Positions 1 to 7,389 of a DNA stretch of 64,000 nt are shown one piece after another; position 1 is the stretch's first letter; each line of letters opens with the position of its first letter. Origin of the DNA: Rhodococcus sp. UNC23MFCrub1.1 (lineage in GTDB: Bacteria > Actinomycetota > Actinomycetes > Mycobacteriales > Mycobacteriaceae); NCBI RefSeq assembly GCF_000686025.1, contig NZ_JMLQ01000001.1, forward strand, positions 1 through 64,000, in the 5' to 3' direction. The position numbers and the translations under genes were made by a program. Under the pieces are notes generated by a model. The model ran no database searches. It saw nothing but the letters and a program-made list of their open reading frames with translations, and had not been told where the DNA came from.

Positions 1-654
1 GGCTCCGTCATCGGCGGCCAGTTCGACTCCATGCTCGCCAAGCTCATCGTCACCGGCGCCACCCGCGAGGAAGCCCTCGCCCGCTCCCGCCGCGCCCTCG
101 CCGAGTTCCGCGTCGAGGGCCTCGCCACCGTCATCCCGTTCCACCGCGCCGTCGTCTCCGACCCGGCCTTCATCGGCGACGGTCAGTCCTTCGACGTCCA
201 CACCCGGTGGATCGAGACCGAGTGGGACAACACCGTCGAACCGTTCACCGCCGGCGCCCCCATCGAGGACGACGAGAACGGACCCCGACAGAACGTCGTC
301 GTCGAGGTCGGCGGCCGCCGTGTCGAGGTGTCCCTGCCCGGCCAGTTCTCGCTCGGCGGCAACGCTGCTGCCGGTGGCAACGTCATTCGTCGCAAGCCCA
401 AGGCGCGCACCCGTGGCGGCGCCGGCAGCGCGGCCGCGTCCGGTGACGCCGTCACCGCACCCATGCAGGGCACCGTCGTCAAGGTCGCCGTCACCGAAGG
501 CCAAGAAGTCGTCGCCGGCGACCTCATCGCCGTCCTCGAAGCGATGAAGATGGAAAACCCCGTCACCGCCCACAAGGACGGCGTCGTCACCGGACTCGCC
601 GTCGAGCCCGGCTCCGCCATCACCCAGGGAACTGTTCTCGCAGAACTGAAGTGA
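1..654 (+). CDS. accA3: Acyl-CoA carboxylase biotin-carrying alpha subunit, C-terminal part (partial)
   Basis: This is the 3' end of the biotin carboxylase/biotin carboxyl carrier subunit of an acetyl/propionyl-CoA carboxylase, which makes malonyl-CoA and methylmalonyl-CoA for fatty and mycolic acid synthesis. The frame is open from base 1, so the gene starts left of the window. The first ~115 residues match the C-terminal part of the biotin carboxylase region. An Ala/Gly/Arg linker follows, then a biotinyl domain of about 75 residues with the motif EAMKMENPV; the biotinylated lysine is the codon at 547-549. The position before the lrpA-lhr-nei2-lpdA backbone matches M. tuberculosis accA3 (Rv3285), recalled, not searched. 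No clear T-tailed terminator follows. Confidence 0.93.
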   Translation, partial: GSVIGGQFDSMLAKLIVTGATREEALARSRRALAEFRVEGLATVIPFHRAVVSDPAFIGDGQSFDVHTRWIETEWDNTVEPFTAGAPIEDDENGPRQNVVVEVGGRRVEVSLPGQFSLGGNAAAGGNVIRRKPKARTRGGAGSAAASGDAVTAPMQGTVVKVAVTEGQEVVAGDLIAVLEAMKMENPVTAHKDGVVTGLAVEPGSAITQGTVLAELK

Positions 655-677
655 GCCGGCCGGACGCCCGCCCCCGT

Positions 678-683
678 TACGCT
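678..683 (+). promoter_or_regulatory. Leaderless -10 box (TACGCT) for the 27-codon ORF and HAD gene
   Basis: TACGCT fits the actinobacterial TANNNT -10 element and is followed after exactly 6 bases by an ATG at 690. That spacing puts the transcription start on the A of the ATG. No -35 is recognisable. Confidence 0.4.
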
Positions 684-689
684 CCTCTC

Positions 690-773
690 ATGGCCGACGA
701 CAGTCCGCACGTGAGAACCGATCGACCAGGGCGGGCGTTCCCGTCTCCAGGCTCGTACGGGCACGCGTCGTGA
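690..773 (+). CDS. Candidate leaderless 27-aa upstream ORF
   Basis: A short ORF of 27 codons begins with the ATG that follows the TACGCT box. It starts MADDSPHV and ends SYGHAS. Its TGA (771-773) overlaps the GTG start of the HAD gene (770-772) in a GTGA arrangement, so ribosomes finishing the small ORF could restart on the HAD gene, which has no convincing Shine-Dalgarno of its own. The peptide has no recognisable domain. Leaderless short ORFs coupled to a downstream gene are known from mycobacteria; here it is inferred only from promoter spacing and the overlap. Confidence 0.4.
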   Translation: MADDSPHVRTDRPGRAFPSPGSYGHAS

Positions 774-1495
774 CAGAGGTCAGGGCCGCACTCTTCGACG
801 TGTTCGGCACCGTCGTCGACTGGCGCGGGGGTATCGCCGACGAGGTGCGGCGCTGGCTGGACGAGTACGCCCCCGAACGCGACGACATCGATCCGGGCGA
901 CTTCGCGGACCGGTGGCGTGCGAGGTACCAGCCCTCGATGCAACCGATCCGGACCGGTGAGCGCCCCTTCACCAAACTCGACGTGCTGCACCGCGAGAGT
1001 CTCGTGGAACTCCTGGCGGAGTATGTGCTCCCCATCGAGGCGGTCGACGATCTGACTCTGGCGTGGCACCGGTTGCCGCCGTGGCCGGACTCGGTCGCCG
1101 GTATCGCAGCCGTCCGCGAGTCCGTCATCGTGGCACCCCTGTCCAACGGCAACGTGTCGTTGCTCCTCGACATGGCCAAGCGTGCCGGCATCCCCTGGGA
1201 CGCGGTCCTCGGCGCGGAGGTGGTGCAGGCCTACAAGCCGACTCCCGAGTCGTATCTGCGGACGGCGGAGTTGCTCGATCTCGCTCCCGGCCAGTGCCTG
1301 ATTGTCGCGACACACAACGATGATCTCGCCGCCGCCCGTGGGTGCGGACTACAGACCGCCTTCGTGCGCCGCCCGCACGAGCACGGACCGCAGCAGACCG
1401 AGTCCGAACCCACCGACGACTGGGACTTCGTCGTCGACGACCTCGAGGAACTGGGCAGGCTTCTCCGGTCCGGTCAGGCGAGCAGTCGTTCGTAG
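770..1495 (+). CDS. HAD-superfamily hydrolase, haloacid dehalogenase type II-like
   Basis: A 241-residue protein of the L-2-haloacid dehalogenase (type II) branch of the HAD superfamily. Motif I is FDVFGT with nucleophile Asp10; motif II is the SNGN stretch near residue 125; a lysine in AYKPTPESY and the motif HNDDLAAA near residue 183 complete the active site. The family hydrolyses carbon-halogen or phosphate ester bonds in the cytoplasm through an aspartyl-enzyme intermediate; the substrate cannot be read from sequence. The GTG start is shared with the stop of a 27-codon upstream ORF. The 3' end overlaps the convergent methyltransferase gene by 22 bases. Confidence 0.8.
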   Translation: MTEVRAALFDVFGTVVDWRGGIADEVRRWLDEYAPERDDIDPGDFADRWRARYQPSMQPIRTGERPFTKLDVLHRESLVELLAEYVLPIEAVDDLTLAWHRLPPWPDSVAGIAAVRESVIVAPLSNGNVSLLLDMAKRAGIPWDAVLGAEVVQAYKPTPESYLRTAELLDLAPGQCLIVATHNDDLAAARGCGLQTAFVRRPHEHGPQQTESEPTDDWDFVVDDLEELGRLLRSGQASSRS

Positions 1496-1992
1496 ACGCC
1501 GACCTCGGACCCGAGTTCCCAGGCGCCGATGCCCTCGAAGGAGGACAGCACGCGCTCGTGATTCCAGTCCTCGTCGACGTGGATCTCGTGCGGATTGCCC
1601 TCGATCTCGTGCTGCGGGTAGTGGACGATCGGGATCGACAGGTACGCCGCCCGCGTCGCGGCCGCACAGCACTTGGCCCACAGCGCCACCGCGTCGGCCT
1701 CGGTCATGTGCTCCGCCACGTCGCCGATGATCACCACGTCCGCCGTCGGCAGATCCACCGTGCGCGCGTCACCGAGGATGATCTCGTCGTAGTACTCGTG
1801 GAGGCGGTAGGTCTCCACGTACGGCTCCCAGATCTCGACACCGGTGATGCGGGAGAGCTGCTGCCCTGCAAGCAGTTTCGCGTAGGTCCCCACCCCCGGT
1901 CCGATGTCGAGCACGGAGACGGGTCGCTCGGACCCCAGGGCGTGGACACGGTCGCGGGTCCAGGACTTACCTTCGGACGAACTCATCGGCAT
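1474..1992 (-). CDS. Class I SAM-dependent methyltransferase
   Basis: A 172-residue protein with a Rossmann-type methyltransferase core. The SAM-binding glycine motif LDIGPGVGTYAK lies near residues 28-39, followed by VEIWEPYVE with the acidic residue expected to bind the ribose, then LGDARTVDLP and VVIIGDVAEHM (the motif IV region). The acceptor is unknown. ATGs six bases apart (1992 and 1986) are both possible starts. It is convergent with the HAD gene and lies 36 bases downstream of the MobA-like gene on the same strand. Confidence 0.75.
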   Translation of the reverse strand: MPMSSSEGKSWTRDRVHALGSERPVSVLDIGPGVGTYAKLLAGQQLSRITGVEIWEPYVETYRLHEYYDEIILGDARTVDLPTADVVIIGDVAEHMTEADAVALWAKCCAAATRAAYLSIPIVHYPQHEIEGNPHEIHVDEDWNHERVLSSFEGIGAWELGSEVGVYERLLA

Positions 1993-2028
1993 GACTGTCC
2001 TGTGCCCAGCCGGGCCTCGGCGTAATCG

Positions 2029-2568
2029 TCAGGGGCTCGGGCGGTCGTGATCGCGACCCGTCGCGAGGTCCCCGCACTCGACGGTGATCACGTCGGGGTT
2101 GCCGCGGAGGAAGGTGCGGGCGCCCTGATCCCCCGTCGCCGCCTCCGCGACCTCCGCCCACCACCGGCGCGCGAGCACCACGGGGTGACCGGGAGTGTCA
2201 TCGAAGGTGGCCCGCGCGATTCCAGTGCTCGCGGCGTGGTCGAGAACCCGCCCCACCACCTCGGCGCCGATGTCGGGGGTGTCCACCAGGTGCAGCACCG
2301 CGAGGTCGGCGTCGGTCGTCTCACATGCCTGCAGGCCCACCCGCACCGAGCTGCCCATGCCGGTGCGCCACTCGTCGTTCACCACGGCCTGCGCGCCGGG
2401 AGGCATCTCCGGCGCCGCGGCACCCACGACGACCAGGACCTCGTCGCACCCGCCATCTCGCAGCGCCCGCACCGCCAGGTCCAACCAGAGCCCGTCGTGC
2501 GCCAGGATCTTGGGGGCGCCGTACCGGGTGCCCGCACCCGCCGCGAGCACCACGCCGACCGTCGTCAT
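2029..2568 (-). CDS. MobA-like NTP transferase (possible molybdenum cofactor cytidylyltransferase)
   Basis: A 179-residue nucleotidyltransferase. The N-terminal signature VVLAAGAGTRYGAPK is the LAAGxGxRxGxPK loop of MobA/MocA enzymes, which add GMP or CMP to molybdopterin. Further family features are VVNDEWRTGMGSSVRVGL and a divalent-metal HLVDTPDI motif. The nearby molybdenum xanthine dehydrogenase makes a role in maturing its cofactor (CTP transfer as in MocA) plausible, but MobA-like folds also occur in other nucleotidyltransferases. The ATG at 2568 was chosen because the signature begins five residues after it; the frame stays open upstream through the direct repeat, which is not evidence of coding. 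Confidence 0.7.
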   Translation of the reverse strand: MTTVGVVLAAGAGTRYGAPKILAHDGLWLDLAVRALRDGGCDEVLVVVGAAAPEMPPGAQAVVNDEWRTGMGSSVRVGLQACETTDADLAVLHLVDTPDIGAEVVGRVLDHAASTGIARATFDDTPGHPVVLARRWWAEVAEAATGDQGARTFLRGNPDVITVECGDLATGRDHDRPSP

Positions 2569-2615
2569 GCGACCACCCTGCACGGGCTGCGTCCCCGGCG
2601 CCAGTGCGCGTCGAG

Positions 2616-2693
2616 CACCTCCCGGGCGCCACGACCCACTTTTCGCACCCACTCGCGGGAACCCGCCCCCAGCGCCCGCAAGTGGAACACCCC
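2616..2693. repeat. 78-bp imperfect direct repeat, copy 1
   Basis: This 78-bp unit recurs at 2769-2846 with five substitutions and no gaps. Inside it GCGGG-AA-CCCGC forms a short palindrome, and CCACTT near the start pairs with AAGTGG near the end, so each unit can fold as nested hairpins. It lies in the gap between the MobA-like gene and the PPOx gene. Confidence 0.8.
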
Positions 2694-2768
2694 GCGCACG
2701 TGACGCTCCGCTCGACGCCGAATGGCGCGGGATCCCGCCCCGTCCGCCGCCGAGAGGACCAGAAACTC

Positions 2769-2846
2769 CACCTCCCGGGCGCCACGTCCCACTTTCCGCA
2801 CCCACACGCGGGAGCCCGCCCCCAGCGGCCGCAAGTGGAACACCCC
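2769..2846. repeat. 78-bp imperfect direct repeat, copy 2
   Basis: Second copy, 153 bases from the first start to start, in the same orientation. The inner palindrome keeps GCGGG and CCCGC arms with a changed centre (AG instead of AA), and the outer CCACTT/AAGTGG pair is unchanged. On the minus strand both copies read openly through the same frame, so apparent ORFs across them are probably artefacts. Confidence 0.8.
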
Positions 2847-2855
2847 ACGCCACGC

Positions 2856-3497
2856 CTACTCCAGCCTCGCCTCGAGCTCCGCGATGCGGTCGAGCAGCAC
2901 CTTCTCCCGCGCCGCGGCGTCGCGCTCGTACAGCGCACCCATCCGGCTCACGTAGTCCTGGTCGTAGCGCGGGATGATGCTGCGGGTGCAGTTCCAGTCG
3001 ATCGCCTCGACGGAGATCACGACGCTGCGCTCGCACCGCGACTCGACGGTGCCGCCGGGCACCTGCCGAAGTCGCTCGAGCAACGCCGGGTCCGCACTTC
3101 CCTCGACCACCGTCGCGCGCCCGTAGATCTTCACGCGCTGGCGGCGCGGGTAGTCCACGACGATCAGCGCCACGCGGTCGTTCGCGTCGAGATTGCCGGC
3201 CGTCACGTACTGGTTGTTCCCGGCGAAGTCGGCGAACGCGAGTGTGTGGTCGTCGAGCACCTGCAGGAACCCGGCCGGCCCGCTGCGGTACTGGACGTAG
3301 GGCCACCCGGTCTCGGTGACCGTCGACAGGTAGAACTGATCCGCGGCGCGGATGATCACCTTCTCGCGGCCGTCGAGTTCGTCGGGTCCGTCGTCGCCGC
3401 GTTCCGTCTGCGCACCGTAGGCCGTGTAGCTGCCCTTCGCGCGCTGCCGCGCCAGCGCCGAGGGTCCGAACACCAGGTGGTGATAGTGGTTGCTCAT
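2856..3497 (-). CDS. Pyridoxamine 5'-phosphate oxidase-family flavin protein
   Basis: A 213-residue split-barrel protein of the PPOx/FMN-binding family. The core, about residues 45-175, contains FYLSTVTETGWPYVQYR, the typical first strand pair of the barrel, then FADFAGNNQYVTAGNL and RVKIYGRATVVEG. The family includes PNPOx and F420- or FMN-dependent reductases; which one this is cannot be decided. The last 30 residues are acidic and probably helical. The ATG at 3497 follows a GAGGGG purine run. It diverges from the nucleobase permease across 202 bases. Confidence 0.75.
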   Translation of the reverse strand: MSNHYHHLVFGPSALARQRAKGSYTAYGAQTERGDDGPDELDGREKVIIRAADQFYLSTVTETGWPYVQYRSGPAGFLQVLDDHTLAFADFAGNNQYVTAGNLDANDRVALIVVDYPRRQRVKIYGRATVVEGSADPALLERLRQVPGGTVESRCERSVVISVEAIDWNCTRSIIPRYDQDYVSRMGALYERDAAAREKVLLDRIAELEARLE

Positions 3498-3519
3498 CGC
3501 CCCTCACTCTTCACCACCT

Positions 3520-3537
3520 GTTGGCTGATCACCCAAC
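3520..3537. promoter_or_regulatory. Imperfect palindrome between the PPOx and permease genes
   Basis: GTTGGCTGATCACCCAAC is an 18-bp near-palindrome with a TGATCA core and one mismatched pair. It sits 22 bases upstream of the PPOx start, in the divergent region that must also hold the permease promoter, so it could be an operator. No binding protein is identified. Confidence 0.25.
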
Positions 3538-3699
3538 GACCAGCGCGGACCGGTGCCCCGACTTTGTGCGGTCTCGACTGGCGGGGTGGCCCCGCATGGC
3601 GGAGTCTGATCGCACCGCACTCCGGTCACTCGCCGCCCTGCACCGTCGCAGGGCACCGCCTCAGGCCTTTTCGGCCCTCGCCTGGAACCAGGTCCACTC

Positions 3700-5604
3700 A
3701 TGACTGTTCGCTCCGCCGTCACGCGGCGTCACCCCGTCGACGAGGTTCTCCCCGCCCACAAGCTGGCGGCCTACGGGTTCCAGCACGTCGTCGCCTTCTA
3801 CGCCGGGGCGGTGCTGGTCCCGATCATCATCGGTGGGGCCATCGGCCTCACCAACGAGCAGTTGATCCACCTGATCAACGCCGACCTGTTCACGTGTGGC
3901 ATCGCCTCGATCATCCAGGCGGTCGGCTTCCGGAAGATCGGCGTGAAGCTGCCGCTCCTGCAGGGCGTCACCTTCGCCGGTGTCAGCCCGGTCATCGCGA
4001 TCGCGATGGCGAACGGCGGCGGAACCGAGGGCCTGCTGTACGTGTACGGCGCCGTCATCGTGGCGGGCCTGTTCACGTTCCTCATCGCCCCGTGGTTCAG
4101 CAGGCTGCTGAGGTTCTTCCCACCGGTGGTGACAGGGACGGTGATCGCCATCATCGGTATCGCCCTGCTGCCGGTGGCCGTCAACGACGCCGTCACGAAT
4201 CCTGCGACCCACGAACAGGATCCGACCAACGGTCGCTGGATGGCCTACGCGATCGGCACGCTGGTGATCATCGTGCTGATCCAGCGATTCTTCCGCGGCT
4301 TCACCGCCACCATCGCCGTGCTGCTGGGACTCGTCATCGGCAGCGCCACCGCGTACGTGTTGGGCGACATGACGTTCGACGGTGTCTCCGAGGCGTCGTG
4401 GGTAGGGTTCACGCAGCCGTTCCTGTTCGGCGCGCCCAAGTTCAGTGTCATCGCCATCATCTCGATGATCGTGGTCCTGATGATCACGGCGGTCGAGTCG
4501 ACGGGCAGCGTCTTCGCGACGGGTGAGATCGTCGGCAAGCGGATCACGAAGGACGACATCGCCGCCACCCTGCGTGCCGACGGCGTGGCCACGGTGATCG
4601 GTGGCTCCTTCAACTCGTTCCCGTACACGGCCTTTTCGGAGAACGTCGGCCTGGTGCGCCTGACGCGCGTGCGCAGCCGGTGGGTGGTCGCCGCCGCCGG
4701 TGTCATCATGATCGTCCTGGGCCTGCTGCCGAAGACGGCGGCCGTGGTCGCGTCCATTCCGTCACCCGTCCTGGGCGGCGCCGCGCTGGCGCTCTTCGCC
4801 ACCGTGGCGGTCGTGGGCATCCAGACCCTGTCGAAGGTGGACTTCACCGACCACCGCAACCTCATCATCGTCGCGACGAGTCTCGGTCTGGCCCTGCTGG
4901 TCACGATCCAGCCGACCGTCTCGGAGGGTGTCCCGAGCTGGCTCGAGCTGCTGTTCTCGAGCGGCATCGTGCTGGGTGCGTTCACCGCGATCGTCCTCAA
5001 CATCCTGTTCTTCCACGTGGGTGGCTCGCGCGGGGCGACGGTGGCGGGCTCCCCCGGCGACTCGATCACCCTCGACGCCGTCAACGAGATGAGCCTCGAC
5101 GAGTTCTCGACGACGTTCGGCGACGTGGTGCAGGGATCGGACTGGGTGGTGCGTCGCGCGTACGAGCAGCGGCCCTACGCGGATGCTCATGCACTGCGGG
5201 AGGCGTTCCAGGATTCCCTGCTCGCAGGCACCACGGAGGAGCAGGTCGAGCTGATCAGCGCCTTCCCCGATCTGGGCAGCGAGGACGACACCGGCACCGC
5301 GTTCGCCAAGGACCACGTCTCGCTCGCGCACCTCGGCGACGAGGAGCACCGCTCGGTGGTCGACCTGGCCACCGCCTACCGGGATCACTTCGGCTTCCCC
5401 CTCGTCATCTGCGCGGCCGAAACCGAGCACTACGACCGGGTGCTCGCCAACGGGTGGTCGCGGATGGAGAACTCACCGGGTGCGGAGCGGTCGTTCGCCA
5501 TGATCGAGGTCGCGAAGATCGCGAACCACCGGTTCGACGACCTGGTCGCCGATGCGAATCCCATCGCCGCGGCGCGTTTCGGCAGACTGAACGACCTGTC
5601 CTGA
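3700..5604 (+). CDS. NCS2 xanthine/uracil-type permease fused to an OHCU decarboxylase-like domain
   Basis: A 634-residue fusion. Residues ~15-455 are a nucleobase:cation symporter-2 permease with about 12-14 membrane segments; motifs include FQHVVAFYAGAVLVPIIIGG, the substrate-site stretch MITAVESTGSVFATGE, and GGSFNSFPYTAFSENVG, as in xanthine/urate carriers. Residues ~475-634 resemble OHCU decarboxylase (UraD), including YRDHFGFPLVICAAE and a C-terminal NHRF arginine. In this domain the catalytic His of the HPDLG motif is replaced by Phe522 (AFPDLG) and the following EQ pair is absent, so catalysis is doubtful; a binding or regulatory role is likelier. It heads the operon with uraD, uraH and uricase, 24 bases before uraD, supporting urate or xanthine as the transported substrate. 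Confidence 0.85.
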   Translation: MTVRSAVTRRHPVDEVLPAHKLAAYGFQHVVAFYAGAVLVPIIIGGAIGLTNEQLIHLINADLFTCGIASIIQAVGFRKIGVKLPLLQGVTFAGVSPVIAIAMANGGGTEGLLYVYGAVIVAGLFTFLIAPWFSRLLRFFPPVVTGTVIAIIGIALLPVAVNDAVTNPATHEQDPTNGRWMAYAIGTLVIIVLIQRFFRGFTATIAVLLGLVIGSATAYVLGDMTFDGVSEASWVGFTQPFLFGAPKFSVIAIISMIVVLMITAVESTGSVFATGEIVGKRITKDDIAATLRADGVATVIGGSFNSFPYTAFSENVGLVRLTRVRSRWVVAAAGVIMIVLGLLPKTAAVVASIPSPVLGGAALALFATVAVVGIQTLSKVDFTDHRNLIIVATSLGLALLVTIQPTVSEGVPSWLELLFSSGIVLGAFTAIVLNILFFHVGGSRGATVAGSPGDSITLDAVNEMSLDEFSTTFGDVVQGSDWVVRRAYEQRPYADAHALREAFQDSLLAGTTEEQVELISAFPDLGSEDDTGTAFAKDHVSLAHLGDEEHRSVVDLATAYRDHFGFPLVICAAETEHYDRVLANGWSRMENSPGAERSFAMIEVAKIANHRFDDLVADANPIAAARFGRLNDLS

Positions 5605-5628
5605 TCCCCACCACAGAAGGGAACGCTC

Positions 5629-6144
5629 GTGTTCCTGCACGAAGCGCTCGGGCTCGACGGATTCAATCGGCTGTCCGATCGCGCCGCGATGCACGCCTTG
5701 TTCGAGTGCTGCTCGTCGTCCATCTGGGCGCGCCGGGTGGCCGTCGGTCGCCCCTTCGACAGCGCCGAGGCCCTCCTGGAACGCGCCGACAGCGAGTTGG
5801 CGGAACTGTCCGAGACGGAGATCGACCGCGCACTCGACGGTCATCCACGTATCGGTGCCTCGGTGACCGCCGGCTCGTCGTCGCAGCGCGAGCAAGCGGC
5901 CGTGAGCGAGGCGGACCAGGGCGTCAAGGACGCGCTCGCGGCGGGGAATCGGACCTACGAGGAGAAGTTCGGCCACGTCTACCTGGTGTGTGCGACGGGC
6001 CGCCCTGCGACGGAGCTTCTCGCTATCCTCACCGAGAGGCTCGACAACGATCCGGAGACGGAGAGGCGCGTGATGAGAACCGAACTGGCGAAGATCAATC
6101 GAATCAGGTTGACCCGCATGCTGACCGAGCGGACCGAACTGTGA
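5629..6144 (+). CDS. uraD: 2-oxo-4-hydroxy-4-carboxy-5-ureidoimidazoline decarboxylase
   Basis: A 171-residue cytosolic enzyme that decarboxylates OHCU to S-allantoin, the last step of urate breakdown. It keeps the catalytic features missing from the domain fused to the permease: His72 in GHPRIG, Glu88 in SQREQA, and the conserved arginines near the C-terminus. The motif YEEKFGHVYLVCATG is a typical UraD strand. Length is normal for the family (~165-175). The GTG start is preceded by an AGAAGGGA ribosome site. The stop overlaps the GTG start of uraH by 3 bases, so the two are probably translationally coupled. Confidence 0.9.
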   Translation: MFLHEALGLDGFNRLSDRAAMHALFECCSSSIWARRVAVGRPFDSAEALLERADSELAELSETEIDRALDGHPRIGASVTAGSSSQREQAAVSEADQGVKDALAAGNRTYEEKFGHVYLVCATGRPATELLAILTERLDNDPETERRVMRTELAKINRIRLTRMLTERTEL

Positions 6145-6464
6145 GCGTCAGCACCCACGTCCTCGACGCGGTACACGGGACACCGGCGACGGGGGTGGGT
6201 CTCGCGGTGGTCGACGAGCACGGCGACGTGGTCACCACCGGCATCACCGACGAGGAGGGACGCGCCAAGGAACTGCTCCCGGACGACGCGGTGGCCGGTG
6301 TCTACACACTCGTGTTCGACACCGCCGCGTACTTCGAGCAGTCCGGGACGCAGACCTTCTACCCAGAGGTGTCCATCACCTTCACCGTCCTCGATGTCGA
6401 TGCGCACCACCATGTTCCGCTGCTGCTGTCCCCGTTCGCGTACTCCACCTATCGAGGAAGCTGA
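6141..6464 (+). CDS. uraH: 5-hydroxyisourate hydrolase (transthyretin-like)
   Basis: A 107-residue transthyretin-related protein that hydrolyses 5-hydroxyisourate, the unstable uricase product, to OHCU. The N-terminal signature STHVLDAVHGTPATGV and the C-terminal tetrapeptide YRGS are hallmarks of HIU hydrolases and separate them from true transthyretins. The motif HHHVPLLLSPFAYSTYRGS closes the protein. The GTG start at 6141 overlaps the uraD stop. The gene sits between uraD and uricase, so three consecutive genes cover urate to allantoin. Confidence 0.93.
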   Translation: MSVSTHVLDAVHGTPATGVGLAVVDEHGDVVTTGITDEEGRAKELLPDDAVAGVYTLVFDTAAYFEQSGTQTFYPEVSITFTVLDVDAHHHVPLLLSPFAYSTYRGS

Positions 6465-6468
6465 CCCC

Positions 6469-7389
6469 ATGACCGATCTGACCGGGAACATCGTCCTGGG
6501 AGCCAACCAGTACGGCAAGGCCGAGAACCGAGTGGTGCGCATCTACCGCGACACCGCCCGCCACGAGATCCGGGACATCTCCGTGTCCTCGGCACTGCGG
6601 GGCGACTTCTCCGCCGCCCATCTCGTCGGTGACCAGGGCGCGGTCCTGCCGACGGACACCCAGAAGCAGACCGCGTACGCCTACGCGAAGGAGAAGGGCC
6701 TGCTGCATCTCGAGTCGTACGGCCTGGATCTGGCACGGCATTTCGTCGACGACGTCGAGCCGGTGACGGAGGCGCGGATCGAACTCGAGGAGTACGCGTG
6801 GGAGCGCGTCACCGTGGACGGCCGCCCCCACGATCACACGTGGGTGCGCAAGGGCCAGGAGACGCGGGTCGCCTCGGTCACCGTGGGCGGCTCCGGAGCG
6901 AAGCAGAAGACCTGGGTCACCGCGGGTTTCAAGGATCTGATCATCCTGAAGTCGACGGGCTCCGAGTTCGCCGGCTTCCTCGAGGACTCCTACACCGTGC
7001 TCGCCCCGACTCATGACCGCGTCATGGCCACCTCGCTCGAGGCCCGGTGGCGCTACACCACCACCGACGTCGACTGGGACGAGGTGTACGCCGGCGTCAA
7101 GGCAGTGATGATCGAGCAGTTCGCCACACTCCAGTCGCTCGCGTTGCAACAGACGCTCTTCGCGATGGGACGCGCTGCGCTGGAGGCATTCCCGTTCATC
7201 GCGGAGATCCGGATGAGCGCGCCGAACAAGCATCACTTCCTGTACGACCTCGACCGTTTCGGCGTCGAGAACATCGGCGAGGTCTTCCACGCCGACGACC
7301 GTCCCTACGGGCTCATCCAGGCGACCGTCGAACGCGAGGACGCCCCCGACGCGGGATCCGCCTGGCGGGGTTACAGCGTCGTCGGCTGA
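6469..7389 (+). CDS. Urate oxidase (uricase)
   Basis: A 306-residue cofactor-free uricase that oxidises urate to 5-hydroxyisourate with release of hydrogen peroxide. Family signatures are present: the NQYGKAENRVVRIYRD start, the FKDLIILKSTGSEFAGF motif, and NKHHFLYDL near residue 255. Length is usual for the family. GAGGAAG eight bases before the ATG lies inside the end of uraH, so this is the fourth gene of the permease operon. Its last 19 bases overlap the convergent pucR gene, so the two transcripts run into each other. Confidence 0.95.
   Translation: MTDLTGNIVLGANQYGKAENRVVRIYRDTARHEIRDISVSSALRGDFSAAHLVGDQGAVLPTDTQKQTAYAYAKEKGLLHLESYGLDLARHFVDDVEPVTEARIELEEYAWERVTVDGRPHDHTWVRKGQETRVASVTVGGSGAKQKTWVTAGFKDLIILKSTGSEFAGFLEDSYTVLAPTHDRVMATSLEARWRYTTTDVDWDEVYAGVKAVMIEQFATLQSLALQQTLFAMGRAALEAFPFIAEIRMSAPNKHHFLYDLDRFGVENIGEVFHADDRPYGLIQATVEREDAPDAGSAWRGYSVVG

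Noticed and set aside
664-738. 10-base inverted repeat (ACGCCCGCCC ... GGGCGGGCGT) as an accA3 terminator
   Set aside because: The arms are 55 bases apart and the leaderless promoter and small ORF lie between them.
2029-3507. A single 492-codon minus-strand protein across the MobA-like gene and the repeat
   Set aside because: Only the last 179 codons carry MobA features; the upstream part runs through the 78-bp repeats and overlaps the PPOx gene in another frame.
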